The notes below the pieces were generated by a model. It saw only the letters and a program-made list of their open reading frames with translations. It was not told where the DNA came from and made no database searches. Of a stretch of 64,000 nucleotides of DNA, positions 48,786-58,227 are shown piece by piece. The stretch's first letter is position 1. Each line of letters begins with the position of its first letter. Source of the DNA: Niastella populi (lineage in GTDB: Bacteria > Bacteroidota > Bacteroidia > Chitinophagales > Chitinophagaceae); NCBI RefSeq assembly GCF_002078015.1, contig NZ_LWBP01000123.1:93222-157221 (forward strand). The letters run 5' to 3'. The position numbers and the translations under genes were made by a program.

Positions 48786-51700
48786 TTAAAAACTGATATT
48801 GATACCAAGCGTAGCGCCCTGTGTTTCGGGATAAGAAGATGGTTCTTTTTCGGGGCTGTATGATTTGTAGTTGGTATTGGTGAAAATATTTGTGGCGTTG
48901 GCGTATATCCGCAATCTTTCAATATGCCATTTACTGGTGAGGCTTTTACTCAATGTATAACCCAGCGTGGCTGAACGGAACCTGAAATAAGAAGCATCCT
49001 GTAAACCAAGTAAGGCAAAATAAGGTGTTGAGGCCGTGTATTGCGGTTTTGGCGCTTCGTTCGATCTATTATCGGGTGTCCAGTAATTCACTTTTATTCC
49101 ATTCAGCTTCCCGTTCAAACTTCCGCCATAATTAAAATCATAATAGTAAGGGTTATTCTTGGTAACACCCTGCACCGTGTAGAACTCGAGGTTCAGATCA
49201 AAGCCTTTATAAATGAGTGATGCATTGATGGTAGCATACCAACTGGGATCGAGGTTATATACTTTGCGGTCGTCGGTTGTTATTTTACCGTCCCCGTTAT
49301 AGTCCTGCAGCCTGATGTTACCCGGTGTAGGCATAGCATCGCCGGGCAGGTACTGGTCGGGGGTAGGCGTTTCGCCTTCCTGCCAAATGCCGCCAAAAAC
49401 ATAGTTGAAAGCCACATTGGTCGATTTGCCGATAAACCAGTTATTATTGAGGTCGTTCACCGGGTTGCCTTTGTCATCAGCACGGCCATCGATCTCAACG
49501 ATCTTATTTTTCTGTTTTGAGAAAGATCCGCCCAATGTTACCTGCAGCTCGTTTTTGTCAATTACAATACCGCTTACTGAAAATTCCCAACCCGTGCTTT
49601 TTGTTTTTCCGAGGTTATCCCACATGCTTGTATAACCGGTAATAGAAGGTACGGTACGTTGTACCAGCAGGTTATCGGTATTGGTGCTATAATATTCCAG
49701 CGAGGTAGTTAATCTGTTATGGAATGCCACCAGGTCAATGCCGGCATTGGCTGAACCGGTAGTTTCCCATTTCAGGTTCCGGTTCAACAGTTGGCTTGAA
49801 GGAAGGTAGCCCAAACTCAGTGCAGCAGGATCGCCTAAAATGTATTCATAACTTGTTGAAAGGCCCAGCGTGCGGTAACTGGGAATAGCCCAGTTGCCCA
49901 CCCTGCCATAACTCAGGCGCAGTTTCAGCAAATTGATCCAGTCGGCGCTTTTGAGAAACGCTTCATTATTTATTTTCCAGGCCAGCGCAACGGAAGGCAT
50001 GGTTGCCCATTTGTTGTTGGCGCCGAAAACTGATGCACCGTCCTTTCTTATCGAAGCCGTTAAAAGATATTTATCCATGAGGCTGTACTGTACGCGGCCG
50101 GCAAATGAAACGGCATGGGTGCGCTGAATGCTGCGGGTTACCCCGTTTACCGTGGCGTCGCCCGCCATATTCCATTCAAATGCATCGGAGGGGGAATTGA
50201 TAAAACTGAACCCGGTTGTTTTCTGCAGGTCCTCATCAAAAGTTTGCAGCAACATGACGCTGAGGTTATGCTGTTTATCGGGAATAGGAACAGCATAAGT
50301 GATCAGGTTCTCTATGAGGTAGCTTGATCTTTTAAAATTGCTGAGGGAGCCTTCACCCGTTGATCCCGGGTATTTTTTGGTTCTGTACAAACCGTTCTCG
50401 CGGTTGTTGGTGCGTACATTACCGGTAAGCTTATAAGAAAACCCGGTAAATGGTTTAAAGTTGGCAAAAGCCGAAAGCACCAGGTACTCGTCGGTTTGTT
50501 TGTTATTATATTCCCGGTTGTACCAAAGCGGGTTAACGGTTCCCGAAGTACTTATTTCGCGCAAAAGATTGCCGTTATCATCATATGCTTTGGCAAGTGA
50601 AGGAACGGTGAGGATGGTACTGAACCTGCCGCCATCGTTAAATTCTGTTTTGGGCCGCGAGTAGGAAACGTTTGTTCCCATATTCAGCCATTTGGCAACC
50701 GTGTAATCGAGGTTTATTCTTACACTGGGTCGCGTATAACCCGATTTATCTACCACGCCATTCTGTTTAAAATAAGCCAGGCCAACCGAATACTTCATTT
50801 TATCGGTACCGCCCCTGATGCTGATGTCATTGCCGTTCTGCAGGGCATTTTTCGTCATCAGGTCTTCCCAGTCAACAAAATCCCGGTTGATATAGGAATC
50901 ATACATGATCTGGTCATCGATCACCACGTTATAGTTCATATTGTCTTTGGTACCGAGGTTGCCAACACCATCGTTCAGCTTGGCCCAGTATCTCAATTCA
51001 ACAAATTCGTCGGGAGAATACACATCAAAATTCCGGTGAGCGCGTTGAACGGTTACATATGAATTAACATCCACACTCATTTTTCCTGCCTTGCCCCGTT
51101 TGGTGGTTACCAGTATTACGCCATTGGCGGCGCGTGAACCGTAAATTGCCTGGGAGGAAGCATCTTTCAGGATGTCGATTGACTCGATGTCGCTGGGACT
51201 AAGATCATCGATATGGGGAACTATCATTCCATCTACAATGAAAAGCGGCGCCTGGTTGCTGCTTAATGAGCGGTTGCCCCTGATGCGGATGGTGGCGCCC
51301 CCGCCGGGTGAAGTGGTATTGGAGGTTACCAGCACGCCCGGCGCCTGGCCCCGTAACATATCGGTAACATTGGCAGTAGGAAATTTTTGCAGGCTTTCGG
51401 GTTTAACGGAAGCAATGGAACCCGTAAGATCTTTTTTCTTGCTGGTGCCATAACCAATTACCACTACGTTATCGAGGGTCTCCGTTCCATCTTCGAGGGT
51501 GATGGTCAACCCGGTTTCCCCTTTCAGTTTTAACTCTTTTGATTTGAAGCCGGTATAGGAGAACAGCAGTGTGGACTGCGGCCCGGCCTTTATTTCGAAC
51601 CTGCCCGCTTCATTCGTAACAGCTCCGCCTTTGCCGTCAATTATAATAGATACCCCGGCTAAAGGTTTTTGAGCACTGTTTTGAACTATACCCGAGATGG

Positions 51701-51794
51701 TATGCTGGGCCTGGGTCATCAGGCCCGAAAAAAGAAACATCAGGAATACGAATACAAACGGGCCGGAGCGCCCTTTTAATGAGCCTTTTTTCAT
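48786..51794 (-). CDS. SusC/RagA TonB-dependent outer-membrane transporter
   Basis: The outer-membrane barrel that imports glycan fragments with SusD, powered by TonB. I place the start at the ATG at 51794 (MKKGSLKGRSGPFVFVFLMF), which begins the signal peptide; the frame is open further upstream. The carboxypeptidase-like domain follows (ISGIVQNSAQKPLAGVSIII), then the SusC motif VVVIGYGTSKKKDLTGS, the plug (DASSQAIYGSRAANGVILVT) and the barrel ending in the aromatic GATLGINISF. About 1002 aa, normal length. Paired with susD; the HTCS regulator is divergent. Confidence 0.94.
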   Translation of the reverse strand: MKKGSLKGRSGPFVFVFLMFLFSGLMTQAQHTISGIVQNSAQKPLAGVSIIIDGKGGAVTNEAGRFEIKAGPQSTLLFSYTGFKSKELKLKGETGLTITLEDGTETLDNVVVIGYGTSKKKDLTGSIASVKPESLQKFPTANVTDMLRGQAPGVLVTSNTTSPGGGATIRIRGNRSLSSNQAPLFIVDGMIVPHIDDLSPSDIESIDILKDASSQAIYGSRAANGVILVTTKRGKAGKMSVDVNSYVTVQRAHRNFDVYSPDEFVELRYWAKLNDGVGNLGTKDNMNYNVVIDDQIMYDSYINRDFVDWEDLMTKNALQNGNDISIRGGTDKMKYSVGLAYFKQNGVVDKSGYTRPSVRINLDYTVAKWLNMGTNVSYSRPKTEFNDGGRFSTILTVPSLAKAYDDNGNLLREISTSGTVNPLWYNREYNNKQTDEYLVLSAFANFKPFTGFSYKLTGNVRTNNRENGLYRTKKYPGSTGEGSLSNFKRSSYLIENLITYAVPIPDKQHNLSVMLLQTFDEDLQKTTGFSFINSPSDAFEWNMAGDATVNGVTRSIQRTHAVSFAGRVQYSLMDKYLLTASIRKDGASVFGANNKWATMPSVALAWKINNEAFLKSADWINLLKLRLSYGRVGNWAIPSYRTLGLSTSYEYILGDPAALSLGYLPSSQLLNRNLKWETTGSANAGIDLVAFHNRLTTSLEYYSTNTDNLLVQRTVPSITGYTSMWDNLGKTKSTGWEFSVSGIVIDKNELQVTLGGSFSKQKNKIVEIDGRADDKGNPVNDLNNNWFIGKSTNVAFNYVFGGIWQEGETPTPDQYLPGDAMPTPGNIRLQDYNGDGKITTDDRKVYNLDPSWYATINASLIYKGFDLNLEFYTVQGVTKNNPYYYDFNYGGSLNGKLNGIKVNYWTPDNRSNEAPKPQYTASTPYFALLGLQDASYFRFRSATLGYTLSKSLTSKWHIERLRIYANATNIFTNTNYKSYSPEKEPSSYPETQGATLGINISF

Positions 51795-51817
51795 ATGCGA
51801 ATTGTTAGTTTTGATAA

Positions 51818-51844
51818 TAAAAGTGTTGTAAAAAAGCACTTTTA
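51818..51844 (-). promoter_or_regulatory. Hairpin in the susC leader
   Basis: TAAAAGTG (51818-51825) and CACTTTTA (51837-51844) form a perfect 8-bp stem with an 11-nt loop, 23 bp before the susC ATG on the minus strand. It may be a leader structure or an operator for the divergent regulator. Confidence 0.35.
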
Positions 51845-52018
51845 TTTTACTAAGGATATCACGGGAATACGGAAAAGGGATTGGAAAGTGCAATTCACAA
51901 AAGGCGGATAAACAGGCGACTGAGTATACGTTTTTCCTATTTTATTGGATTTTTCTCCTATTCCGATCCATAATTAACCTCGAATTTTGTTCAGGATTAA
52001 CGATATATTGCCCTGCTC

Positions 52019-55000
52019 ATGAAGTTGAAAATACTGCTTGTATATATTGGCTGCTTTTCCCCGTTGACCATTTACGCTCAAAGCCTGCTTTTTAACCACC
52101 TGAAAGTGGCCCAGGGGCTCTCCCACTCCACTGTAAATTCAATTTATCAGGATGAGTTCAACCAGATGTGGATTGCCACTCGCGATGGCCTGAACCGGTA
52201 CGATGGCTACCGGATAGAAATTTTTCGCCCCCCAATAGATGACGTGAACGGCATCTTTGGCAACAATATTCCGCGGGTGACCGGCGATAAAAAAGGCAAG
52301 CTGTATATACAATGTATGGCGGGACTGGTATCCTACGATCTGAAAAAACAAAAATTCAGGGTCATCCTGCGCGACAGCGTGCGGTTCATTGGGTACGGCC
52401 AGAAAAGGTTATGGGTGGCGCGCTTAAATGAAGTAAACTATCTTACCCCCGGCGAGGATACCATCAGGAATTACTGCAAACTCGATCCCGATGTCACCGT
52501 TACCAGCATTATGGAAGATCCTTTTTCGAATTTATATGTGGGCACGCTGTCGCATGGCCTGTTAATGATCGATGGCAATGGCAGAAGCAAAGTGCTTATA
52601 AAGGATATCAGCGTAATAACTACCATAGTCGACAAACAACAACGCATTTGGGTGGGCACCCTCAGCAACGGGTTATTCTGTATTGACCCCAGGGGCGCAG
52701 TGGTCAATTACACCCATAATTTATACGACAAGGAGTCAATTCCCAATAACTATGTAAGAACCATTTGCCAGGATGATATGGGTTATTTCTGGATAGGCAC
52801 CTACGGCGGACTGGCCAGATTTGACCCCGAAACCAGGAAATTCAAAAACTTCAATTACGCCAGCTTCGATTCGTATAGCATCGGAAGTTCTTCGATCTGG
52901 AGTATTATAAAAGATACGCACGGGCTGCTCTGGATCGGTACTTTTTTCGGCGGGGTTGATCTCATCAATCCTGAATTTTCTTTCAACTCCTATTACCGCC
53001 CGTCGATAGACAATAAAGGGCTGAACAGCTCTATTATCAGCACGGTGGCCGAAGATGAAAAGGGCAATCTTTGGGTTGGAACCGATGATGGTGGCATTAA
53101 TTATTTTGACCGCAAGAATGGCAGCTTCGCCCATTATACCCATGATGCGGCCAACCCCAATACCCTGTCATCAAACACCATAAAAACCACCCTTATTGAC
53201 AAAGACAATAATTGCCTTTGGATAGGGATGCACCTCGGTGGGTTGAACCGGCTCGATTTTACTACAAAAAAGGTGACCCGCATAAACCTGAACACCGGTA
53301 AAGCAATGGTAGATAATTATGTGCGTAGCATCCTGAAGCTGGGCGATAACCTGCTGCTGGGCACACATAACTCTATATATGTATACAATATAAAGACCGG
53401 TGCTGCCACCCGCTTACTGAATACCAGTTACACAGATACTGACAAGCAGATCTGGGATATGATGCTGAGCACCGACAGTTGCCTGTGGTTCGCCACTGCG
53501 TCGGATGTGTTCAGGTATAACCTCAGCAATAAGTCGCTGAAAAAATTCAACTATCACAATAGCAAAGCCAACTTCAACGAAAATATTACACTTGCCACTT
53601 TTTATGAGGATAAAAAGAAGCGGCTCTGGATCGGATCGGCCAATAAAGGCATTGGCCTGTACGATGCCCGGCACGACACCATAAAATTCCTGAATACCGC
53701 CAACACCAATATTATCGATAATTATGTGCTTGGCATTAACGAATCGCCCATGGGTTATCTGTTGGTAGCCACCAACAAAGGTTTATCTCTTTTCGACATA
53801 GACAAGAATACATTTTATAATTATTACAATAATTTTTTCCCGTTCGAATCACTGAACGAACGAAGCATCTATAAATCAAGGGCGGGTGAAATAATACTTT
53901 GCAGCATGAACGGGTTGCTGATCCTTACCGAACGTGACCTTATGTTGAAACCAAAGGATTATGTCATCACCCTTACGGCCCTGTATGTTAATAACAGACT
54001 GATAAAACCCGAAGAAGATCCGGGCATTATCAAACAGTCAATTTTGTATTCAGATAAAATTGAACTGGACAATAACCATTCTGTGCTCACCGTAGAATTC
54101 TCCACTTCCAACTTTATAAAAGCCCTGGAACCCGAGATCCAATACAAACTGGAAGGTTTTGATAAAGAGTGGATCAATATGCACAGCAACAATAACCTCA
54201 TCACTTATACCAACCTGAACCCCGGCAGTTATGTATTGAAGATAAAGGGTGTTAGTAAATTAACACAGCAAAACATTCCTGAAAAGGAAATACAGATCGT
54301 TGTGCACCCGCCATTTTATAAAATGTGGTATGCTTACCTGTTCTATTTTTTACTGGCGGGCGCATTGTTACTGCTGATCTTTTACCAGGTTAAACTGCGA
54401 ACTTCTTTAAAATATGCGCATATAGAGAAGAAACACATAGAGGACATGAACCAGTATAAACTCCGGTTCTTTACCAATGTATCGCATGAAATACGTACGC
54501 CTGTAACCCTCATCGTTACCCAACTCGATATGCTGTTGCAACGCACCGATCTTTCACAATCGATCAGAAACAGGCTCACGAATATTGTGCGCAATACCAA
54601 TAACCTCAAGATCCTGATCAATGAGTTACTCGATTTTCGTAAACAGGAACAGGGCTACCTGCAATTGAAGGTGTCGGAAAATGACCTGATAAAATACATA
54701 GAGGAGATCTTTTATTCTTTCAAGGACCAGGCAAATTACAAACACATACATGTTTCATTTATTCATAGTGACGAGGTGCTTAAAATGTGGTTCGATGCCA
54801 GCCAGTTATATAAGGTATTCTTTAATTTGCTATCGAACGCCCTGAAATTTACACCCCCTAACGGATCGGTTTCGCTACAGGTTGAAAGAAAAGAGGATTG
54901 GGTTACGGTCTCGGTTTCAGATACCGGCATCGGTATTAAAAAAGAGGAGATCGATAAATTGTTCAATAGTTTTTACCAGGGTGAAAATTCACTGAATGCG

Positions 55001-56023
55001 AATATCGATCCGGGAACCGGCATCGGGCTGGCGCTGGTTAAAAGTATTGTAGATGCCCATGGCGGAACCATTTCTGTACAAAGCAACGAGCATAACGGCA
55101 GTGTATTTTCCGTTTCATTACCGCTCGATGATGCACGTTTTGCAGCCATGAAAATAGAGGACAAGCCGGAAGCGACAGACTATCAACAGGCGCTTGCCCT
55201 GCCCGATGAAGCATTCCTGGAGGAGTTGCAGGAAAAACAACCCATTGGATTTTCCACCAGTTCAGTAACCATATTAATTATCGAAGACAATAAAGAGCTG
55301 TTGGAACTGCTGGGATCTATTTTTTCTTTGATCTATAAGGTAGTTAAAACTGATAATGGCGAAGAAGGCCTTAAGCTGGCCATCGAGGTTAAGCCCGACA
55401 TCATTCTTTCTGACATTATGTTACCGGGCATAACGGGTATTGAATTATGCAAAAGGGTAAAGACCAACCTCGAAACCTGCCATATACCGGTTGTGCTGCT
55501 AACTGCACGTACAACGGCAGAAAGCAATCTCGAAGGATTGATGATAGGAGCAGATGATTATATAACCAAACCTTTTGATACCAGGATTTTAATTACAAGG
55601 TGTAATAATCTTATTACCAACAGGCTCATTCTGCAAAGGCGGTTCCAGACAACTTCCGACCTCGACGTATCGCAACTGGCCAACAGTGAGCAGGACCAGG
55701 AATTGCTGAACAAGGCCATTGCATTTATTGAAGAGAACATCAGCAACCCCGATCTTAACATCTCCCTGTTCGCCAATAATATGTTCCTCGGCAGAAGTTC
55801 GCTGTTCGCCAAAATAAAAGGCATTACCGGGCAAACGCCAAAGGATTTCATTACTACCATAAGAATGAAGAAAAGCCTGGTTATACTAAAAGAAAATCCG
55901 GCATTATCCATTGGTGAGGTAGCAGCTATGGTTGGGTTTAACGATACTTCTTATTTTATCAGAATGTTCAAGCAGCATTTTGGTTGTACCCCCAAACAAT
56001 ACCGGATGAATGGGAAACTATAG
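52019..56023 (+). CDS. Hybrid two-component system regulator (HTCS) of the polysaccharide locus
   Basis: A single-protein sensor and transcription factor, 1334 aa. A signal peptide leads into two seven-bladed propeller sensor domains (repeats such as IYQDEFNQMWIATRDGLNRY and DDMGYFWIGTYGGLARFDPE), then Y_Y_Y (residues about 690-760), a membrane helix near 770-790 (YLFYFLLAGALLLLIFYQ), HisKA with the phospho-His near 822 (NVSHEIRTPVTLIVTQL), HATPase (FFNLLSNALKFTPPNGSV, GTGIGLALVKSIVDAHGG), a receiver with Asp near 1130 (IILSDIMLPGITG), and a C-terminal AraC-type helix-turn-helix (KKSLVILKENPALSIGEVAA, MVGFNDTSYFIRMFKQHFG). It senses a glycan fragment in the periplasm and activates the divergent susC operon. 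Confidence 0.95.
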   Translation: MKLKILLVYIGCFSPLTIYAQSLLFNHLKVAQGLSHSTVNSIYQDEFNQMWIATRDGLNRYDGYRIEIFRPPIDDVNGIFGNNIPRVTGDKKGKLYIQCMAGLVSYDLKKQKFRVILRDSVRFIGYGQKRLWVARLNEVNYLTPGEDTIRNYCKLDPDVTVTSIMEDPFSNLYVGTLSHGLLMIDGNGRSKVLIKDISVITTIVDKQQRIWVGTLSNGLFCIDPRGAVVNYTHNLYDKESIPNNYVRTICQDDMGYFWIGTYGGLARFDPETRKFKNFNYASFDSYSIGSSSIWSIIKDTHGLLWIGTFFGGVDLINPEFSFNSYYRPSIDNKGLNSSIISTVAEDEKGNLWVGTDDGGINYFDRKNGSFAHYTHDAANPNTLSSNTIKTTLIDKDNNCLWIGMHLGGLNRLDFTTKKVTRINLNTGKAMVDNYVRSILKLGDNLLLGTHNSIYVYNIKTGAATRLLNTSYTDTDKQIWDMMLSTDSCLWFATASDVFRYNLSNKSLKKFNYHNSKANFNENITLATFYEDKKKRLWIGSANKGIGLYDARHDTIKFLNTANTNIIDNYVLGINESPMGYLLVATNKGLSLFDIDKNTFYNYYNNFFPFESLNERSIYKSRAGEIILCSMNGLLILTERDLMLKPKDYVITLTALYVNNRLIKPEEDPGIIKQSILYSDKIELDNNHSVLTVEFSTSNFIKALEPEIQYKLEGFDKEWINMHSNNNLITYTNLNPGSYVLKIKGVSKLTQQNIPEKEIQIVVHPPFYKMWYAYLFYFLLAGALLLLIFYQVKLRTSLKYAHIEKKHIEDMNQYKLRFFTNVSHEIRTPVTLIVTQLDMLLQRTDLSQSIRNRLTNIVRNTNNLKILINELLDFRKQEQGYLQLKVSENDLIKYIEEIFYSFKDQANYKHIHVSFIHSDEVLKMWFDASQLYKVFFNLLSNALKFTPPNGSVSLQVERKEDWVTVSVSDTGIGIKKEEIDKLFNSFYQGENSLNANIDPGTGIGLALVKSIVDAHGGTISVQSNEHNGSVFSVSLPLDDARFAAMKIEDKPEATDYQQALALPDEAFLEELQEKQPIGFSTSSVTILIIEDNKELLELLGSIFSLIYKVVKTDNGEEGLKLAIEVKPDIILSDIMLPGITGIELCKRVKTNLETCHIPVVLLTARTTAESNLEGLMIGADDYITKPFDTRILITRCNNLITNRLILQRRFQTTSDLDVSQLANSEQDQELLNKAIAFIEENISNPDLNISLFANNMFLGRSSLFAKIKGITGQTPKDFITTIRMKKSLVILKENPALSIGEVAAMVGFNDTSYFIRMFKQHFGCTPKQYRMNGKL

Positions 56024-56160
56024 ACAAAAATTAAATAATTGCAAATGAATTAATTAAAATCGCATGGAATTTACTGCAGTCATTTTGCAATATTATTTGT
56101 AACTTTTTATCAACCAAAGTGAATGATATCAAATTGTTCACCCAACTAAACTTTCTGCTT

Positions 56161-56748
56161 ATGTGTGAACGCTTTCGCAATTACATCACCAGATTATCCA
56201 CGACACCTTTATCGGAAGAACAATGGAAACAGATAACCGCCACCATGCGGCTCAAATTGTTCAGAAAGAAACAATACTTTCTTCAGGAAGGTGATATCTG
56301 CAAGTATTTTGGATTTATCGTCAACGGCGCCATGCGCCAATACAGTGTCGATGACAAAGGCGCCGAACATATTATCAGGCTGGCGCTGGAAGACTGGTGG
56401 GTAGGTGACCGGGAAAGCTGGACCATGCTCACTCCCTCCATCTATAATATTGATGCCTGGGAAAACACAGAGGTGCTGCTTATTACGAAAGCAGACCTTG
56501 TACTGCTTTCGCGTGCCATACCTGCGTTTGATGAAATGGTAAGGGCTATAGTGGAAAACTATACTATTGCCATACAAAAAAGGGTAAATGCAGCCATCAG
56601 TATGCCGGCTGACAGGCGTTATGCTGACTTCGCCTGCAACCACCCTGATTTTTTACAGCGTTTCCCTCAACACATCATTGCTTCTTACCTCGGCATTACC
56701 AAAGAAACCCTGAGCCGGGTTCGCAAGCAATCCCTCAAACAAAGCTAA
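56161..56748 (+). CDS. Crp/Fnr family transcriptional regulator with FNR-type recognition helix
   Basis: 195 aa from the ATG at 56161 (MCERFRNYITRLS); the GTG at 56119 adds 14 residues. The beta-barrel sensor domain (FLQEGDICKYFGFIVNGAMR) lacks the Fe-S cysteine cluster of FNR and shows no haem ligand, so the signal is unknown. The helix-turn-helix is QHIIASYLGITKETLSRVRK: the recognition helix keeps the E-x-x-S-R pattern that lets FNR-type proteins read TTGAT/ATCAA. A perfect TTGAT-ATTT-ATCAA box lies 33 bp downstream of the stop, before the SnoaL-pirin-hydrolase genes. Confidence 0.87.
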   Translation: MCERFRNYITRLSTTPLSEEQWKQITATMRLKLFRKKQYFLQEGDICKYFGFIVNGAMRQYSVDDKGAEHIIRLALEDWWVGDRESWTMLTPSIYNIDAWENTEVLLITKADLVLLSRAIPAFDEMVRAIVENYTIAIQKRVNAAISMPADRRYADFACNHPDFLQRFPQHIIASYLGITKETLSRVRKQSLKQS

Positions 56749-56778
56749 AGTCATTTAATATATTACAAGTACCTGTTT

Positions 56779-56796
56779 CGTTGATATTTATCAACG
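56779..56796. promoter_or_regulatory. Perfect FNR-type box
   Basis: CGTTGATA-TT-TATCAACG, an 18-bp perfect palindrome whose core TTGAT-ATTT-ATCAA is the FNR consensus. It is centred about 90 bp before the SnoaL ATG, and about 57 bp before a TAGCTTTG -7-like element at 56841-56848, a position typical of an activator site. Confidence 0.65.
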
Positions 56797-56840
56797 GATA
56801 AATTTATCATTTGCCTTCGTGCCGCCCCTGGCACCGATTG

Positions 56841-56848
56841 TAGCTTTG
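56841..56848 (+). promoter_or_regulatory. -7-like promoter element of the SnoaL operon
   Basis: TAGCTTTG fits TAnnTTTG. A TTTG at 56810-56813 is the nearest possible -33, but the 27-bp spacing is too long, consistent with dependence on an activator. Confidence 0.4.
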
Positions 56849-56877
56849 ATGTATTAAACCATTTAAACGAAATTCCG

Positions 56878-57279
56878 ATGACAACAACTGAAGAAAATAA
56901 AGCGCTTGTGCGGCGCTTCTTTGCCGCAATAGAAAACAATCAACTCGATGAATTCGACACCATCATAGCGGCCGACTACGACGACCACCTGCCCGGACAA
57001 AGCCCCGGCCGCGAGGTGCTGAAAAAATATTTTGCCGGACTGCATGCGGCTTTCGGTAACCTCAAACTACCTATTCTGGCCCTCATTGGCGAGGGCGATA
57101 AAGTAGCCGTTTATAACAGTGTTCAGGGAATACATCAGGGCGATTATGGGGCTTTCAAAGCAAAAGGCAACCCTGTCGATGCAAAGGCATTCCAGCTTTA
57201 CCGCATAGAGAATGGCCAGTTGGCAGAACACTGGGAAGTGGCCGATTTCATGACGCTGGTACACCAGATACAGGCATAA
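56878..57279 (+). CDS. SnoaL-like / NTF2-fold protein
   Basis: 133 aa, SnoaL-like polyketide cyclase fold: NKALVRRFFAAIENNQLDEF at the start, then YDDHLPGQSPGREVLKKYFA, and the C-terminal AFQLYRIENGQLAEHWEVAD are family landmarks. These domains bind or isomerise small hydrophobic molecules; the substrate here is unknown. First of three genes of the operon behind the FNR-type box (40-bp gap to pirin). Confidence 0.85.
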   Translation: MTTTEENKALVRRFFAAIENNQLDEFDTIIAADYDDHLPGQSPGREVLKKYFAGLHAAFGNLKLPILALIGEGDKVAVYNSVQGIHQGDYGAFKAKGNPVDAKAFQLYRIENGQLAEHWEVADFMTLVHQIQA

Positions 57280-57319
57280 CAACAAACGCCATTCATTTCC
57301 TTATCACAATACTAATATC

Positions 57320-58189
57320 GTGAAGAAACAGATTGTTTTTTCAAGCAAAGGCCGCAGGGCCGACATTGGGGATATGATCGTGTACCGCATACTGCCAAAC
57401 CGGTATGCAGGGGCTGTAGGGCCGTTTGTTTTCCTCGATTACCTGGCTCCACAAAGCGGTAATCAAACGGGTAAAGAAACCGGTACAGGCGCCCATCCCC
57501 ACAGAGGTATCGCCACCTTAAGCTATATACTGCATGGAGAAGATCACCACTTCGATAGTGCAGGCAATGTAGCAAAGGTTAACTCAGGCGGTATACAATG
57601 GATGAAGGCAGGAAATGGCATCATCCACGATGAAACGCTGGTGCCCGACCCCAACAACGGTATCGATCTCACCCAGGGCTTTCAGTTCTGGATCAACCTG
57701 CCCGGTAAGAACAAAACCGAAACACCCGGTTACATGGCCATACAGGCAGCGGATGTTCCGCAAAAACCCCTGGCGCAGGAAGCCGGCTATATAAAAGTGA
57801 TAGCCGGCAGCTACGAAGAACTGCATTCAAAAATTCCCGCCTATACAGAACAGTTCCTGTACCATATTCATTTGAAGCCTGGCAGCCAGTTTACCATGAA
57901 TACGAACGAGGAACATGAGTATGGAATATTTGTTCCCGAAACGGAAGTGCTGATCAATGAAATGTATACCGGTGAGGTAGAATCTGTTTATTTCGGCCGC
58001 GACAATGGCACAATCGAGATCTATAATGTTAATGAAGCTGCGGCCGATATGCTGGTGTTTGGCGGCGCCCCGTATACCGAACCCATCATTGCAGAAGGGC
58101 CCTTTGTAATGAACACACACGAACAGATCGCAGAAGCTTACCATGATTTTCATTCAGGCAAATACGGGCAGATCAATTATAACCAATAA
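57320..58189 (+). CDS. Pirin family protein
   Basis: 289 aa, bicupin. The first cupin has the metal-binding TGAHPHRGIATLSYILHGED and GGIQWMKAGNGIIHDE motifs, with the His/Glu set expected for pirins. Some pirins act as quercetinases, others as regulators; which applies is not clear. The GTG start at 57320 keeps the N-terminal strand that precedes the cupin; the next ATG (57374) would remove it. Second gene of the operon. Confidence 0.88.
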   Translation: MKKQIVFSSKGRRADIGDMIVYRILPNRYAGAVGPFVFLDYLAPQSGNQTGKETGTGAHPHRGIATLSYILHGEDHHFDSAGNVAKVNSGGIQWMKAGNGIIHDETLVPDPNNGIDLTQGFQFWINLPGKNKTETPGYMAIQAADVPQKPLAQEAGYIKVIAGSYEELHSKIPAYTEQFLYHIHLKPGSQFTMNTNEEHEYGIFVPETEVLINEMYTGEVESVYFGRDNGTIEIYNVNEAAADMLVFGGAPYTEPIIAEGPFVMNTHEQIAEAYHDFHSGKYGQINYNQ

Positions 58190-58227
58190 GCAAGTTTAAA
58201 TTACAAACCTTATAAAGCATAATAACA

